From Candidatus Melainabacteria bacterium (GTDB lineage: Bacteria > Actinomycetota > Actinomycetes > Mycobacteriales > Pseudonocardiaceae), in contig CAJCJE010000628.1 in assembly GCA_903970565.1 (NCBI GenBank), positions 1 to 6,135 on the forward strand: a stretch of DNA of 6,135 bases, written 5' to 3'. Below are positions 4,317 through 6,135 of the stretch, in pieces. The notes beneath the pieces are model-generated. The model searched no databases. It was given only the letters and a program-made list of their open reading frames with translations, and was not told the DNA's origin. The translations under genes were made by a program, and so were the position numbers. Position 1 is the first letter of the stretch; each line of letters begins with the position of its first letter.

Positions 4317-6135
4317 CTATGCGCAGGAGGTGTCCGATGCGTTCAGCGTGGTCAACGTGGGGTCCGAATCGGAACCCGAACCCGCGTCGGCCGAGGCGCT
4401 GCCGGTCTGGGCCGGCGCGATCCTGCCGTCGAAGTTCGAGCCGAGGATCAACTCGACCGCGCCGTCGGCCGAATCGTCCTCCTGCAACGTCGCGCTGGGC
4501 ACCGCCGAGGCGAGCAGGGCCGCCTGCGCCCGGTCCGAGGCCGCGTACCGGACTACGGTCGCCGGCACCGTGTGCGGGGCGTTGCCCTCCTCGACGACCG
4601 TGAAACCCTGCGACTTGAGGCTGTTGGCGGTCGTCCCGGCGACGCCCTGTTCGATATCGCCGCCGTTGAGCACCTGGATCTTGGTGTTCGCCGGGGTGAC
4701 CGTGGTGGCGCCCGGTTCGCTCGTGGGCGCGGTGCCGGGCAGCGGGGAGTTTCCGATGATCGCGTTGAACAGTTGGTTCTGCTCGTCGGTGTCGGAGATC
4801 GCCTCACCCTGCGCGTTGTCCTGACCCGTGGTCGGCAGCGTGATGAAGGTGATCTGGTTCAGGTTCACCCCTTGCAGGGACTGCGCCAGGGTCAGCAGCG
4901 CCGAGACGTCCATATTGGCGCCGAAGGTCGACTTGCTGAAGACGTCGAGGAAGTCGTTGAGCTTGCTCGGACTGGTCAGCATGTCCTGCCCGACGACCTG
5001 GCGCAGCACCGCGGCGAGAAAGCGTTGCTGCCGTTCGATCTTCGCGTACTGGCCGGCCGGGTCGCCCTGGACCTGGTCGGCGCGAACGAAGTTCAGCGCC
5101 TGCTGGCCGGTCAGTGTCGTGGTGCCGCCGTGCGCGACGATGGTGCCCAGCTGCTTGTCGATCACCGGTCCCCTGGTGCACAGGGTGATCGGCGGCAGCG
5201 CGCCGGCAAGGCCCTGGAAACCCTGGAAGTCCATGCCGACGAAGTGGTTGACGCGCAGGCCGGAGAGGTCCTGCACGGTGTCGGTGACACAGCGCGGTCC
5301 GCCGATCGCGTAGATGGCGTCCAGCCGGACGTCATCCTGCGGCGGCTCGGTCGTGTTGGTGTACGCGCTGGACTGGTTGTCCCAACCCTGACAGGCCGGC
5401 CGGGTCACTTGCAGATTGCCGGGGAAGGACACGATCTCCACCCGACTGCGGTCGGCCGGGATGTGCGCGACGGTCACCGTGTCGGTGGTGATGTTGCCGC
5501 TGCTCACGCCCGCCCGGGCGTTCGTCCCGACGAACAGGAAGTTCTCGTCGTCGGACTGCTTGGCGCCGTTGGCGATGGCCGGGGAGTTCTCGTCCAGCGC
5601 GGCGACTTCCTGGATCTGGTCGTTGACCTGGTTCTGGGTGCCCCATTCCATCCCGGTCAACGCGAGCACGGCCACCGCGGCGGCCACGGCGAGGCCCTTG
5701 ATGCCCCAGGAGACGCGCTTGTCCTGGAGGCCCTTCCTGAGAAAAGGAAGGTTGGTCGGCTTGTCGGTATCAGGCTCGTCGGCGCCAGCCGGCTCGTCGT
5801 CGACGGCCTCGTCGAAATCCGCTTCGTCATCCTCCACGGGTTCTTCGACCGGTTTCGCCAACATGGTTGGCGCGCCCGGCTTACTGGACAACGCCTCTTC
5901 GAGGTCGTCGTCCTTGGCCAGCCAGGGCATCAGTTTCTTGCGCCGGGTCCGGCGCTCCTCCTCCTCGGCGACCATCTCGTCGTGCACCGCAGAGAACCGG
6001 GCCAGCGTCGCGTCGACCTTGCGCTTGGCCACGACCATGTCACTGATCGGTTCGAGCTCGGCGGTCATCGAGACCGGATCGATGTCCTCCCGCCGCTCCG
6101 GCCCGTCCTCACGGGGGCGGGATCCGCAGCACGTA
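4317..6135 (-). CDS. LCP (LytR-CpsA-Psr) family protein with LytR_C domain, 5' end probably off-window
   Basis: Membrane-anchored envelope protein. LCP enzymes transfer lipid-linked glycopolymers (arabinogalactan in mycolate bacteria) to peptidoglycan. The first visible ATG is at 6066-6068 (583 residues; numbering from there), but the frame stays open to the right edge with coding-like base bias, and no Shine-Dalgarno is correctly spaced before that ATG. Layout: a charged cytoplasmic region 1-120 (possible coiled coil 12-46, acidic stretch 75-102), one membrane helix about 122-140, LCP domain about 175-360, and LytR_C about 462-545 (KIQVLNGG, then GFTVVEEGNAP). A Ser/Asp-rich tail ends in SCA. 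Conserved LCP landmarks include DTVTVAHIPAD 196-206, AIYAIGGP 251-258 and IERQQRFL 344-351. Signature residues are altered: GTNARAG in place of GxDSR, FPGNLQ in place of IPRD, and VRAD in place of VRxR. It may be a weak or non-catalytic LCP. Four extracytoplasmic cysteines (226, 260, 297, 582) could form disulfides. It resembles M. tuberculosis Rv0822c by position beside phoU. Transferase activity is doubtful. Confidence 0.85.
   Translation of the reverse strand, partial: TCCGSRPREDGPERREDIDPVSMTAELEPISDMVVAKRKVDATLARFSAVHDEMVAEEEERRTRRKKLMPWLAKDDDLEEALSSKPGAPTMLAKPVEEPVEDDEADFDEAVDDEPAGADEPDTDKPTNLPFLRKGLQDKRVSWGIKGLAVAAAVAVLALTGMEWGTQNQVNDQIQEVAALDENSPAIANGAKQSDDENFLFVGTNARAGVSSGNITTDTVTVAHIPADRSRVEIVSFPGNLQVTRPACQGWDNQSSAYTNTTEPPQDDVRLDAIYAIGGPRCVTDTVQDLSGLRVNHFVGMDFQGFQGLAGALPPITLCTRGPVIDKQLGTIVAHGGTTTLTGQQALNFVRADQVQGDPAGQYAKIERQQRFLAAVLRQVVGQDMLTSPSKLNDFLDVFSKSTFGANMDVSALLTLAQSLQGVNLNQITFITLPTTGQDNAQGEAISDTDEQNQLFNAIIGNSPLPGTAPTSEPGATTVTPANTKIQVLNGGDIEQGVAGTTANSLKSQGFTVVEEGNAPHTVPATVVRYAASDRAQAALLASAVPSATLQEDDSADGAVELILGSNFDGRIAPAQTGSASADAGSGSDSDPTLTTLNASDTSCA

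Noticed and set aside
4861..4870. GGTTCACCC inside the LCP gene as a PHO box
   Set aside because: Only a single clear unit and no second copy at 11-nt spacing; it lies in mid-coding sequence away from any promoter.

Overview
The window is high-GC DNA with strong G/C preference at third codon positions. It carries a high-affinity phosphate uptake locus of an actinomycete, most likely a mycolic-acid-containing member such as Nocardia or Rhodococcus. The gene order (a phoT/pstB-type ATPase facing a phoU/phoY gene, with an LCP-family gene behind phoU) is, from memory, that of Mycobacterium tuberculosis Rv0820-Rv0821c-Rv0822c. Genus assignment is an inference from synteny and protein style only.

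Left half, + strand: a GC-rich stem-loop at 2-33, probably in the pstS-pstC gap because pstS normally precedes pstC. It is followed by pstC, pstA (4-nt ATGA overlap with pstC) and pstB (31-nt gap, strong Shine-Dalgarno). Together they encode the two permease subunits and the ATPase of the PstSCAB phosphate importer; pstS itself would lie left of the window. The pstC start is unusual: the best ribosome binding site sits upstream of an ATC codon.

Middle (3014-3490): a 477-bp convergent intergenic region with no convincing gene but unusually rich structure. It holds a diverged ~39-bp direct repeat, a 12-bp-arm palindrome made of two inverted actinobacterial DnaA boxes with a third box nearby, and a -10-like element followed by alternative G/C hairpins and a T5 tract. 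Further right are a perfect 13-bp-arm hairpin and a perfect 21-bp tandem repeat. The repeat unit nearest phoU forms a hairpin plus T4 tract on the phoU strand, and so looks like a duplicated terminator.

Right half, - strand: phoU, the negative regulator linking Pst transport to the PhoR/PhoP two-component system, preceded by a clear PHO box (11-nt-phased GGTTCACC repeats on the - strand) and a -10 hexamer placed for a leaderless mRNA. Upstream of phoU is a membrane-anchored LCP (LytR-CpsA-Psr) + LytR_C protein whose LCP domain has lost several catalytic-signature residues; its reading frame stays open to the right edge, so its start is probably outside.

How they fit together: PstC/PstA/PstB import phosphate. 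PhoU senses or relays Pst status and dampens PhoR signalling, and PhoP-type control returns onto phoU through its PHO box. The LCP-like protein sits at the cell envelope and may connect the locus to cell wall polymer metabolism, but that link is positional only.
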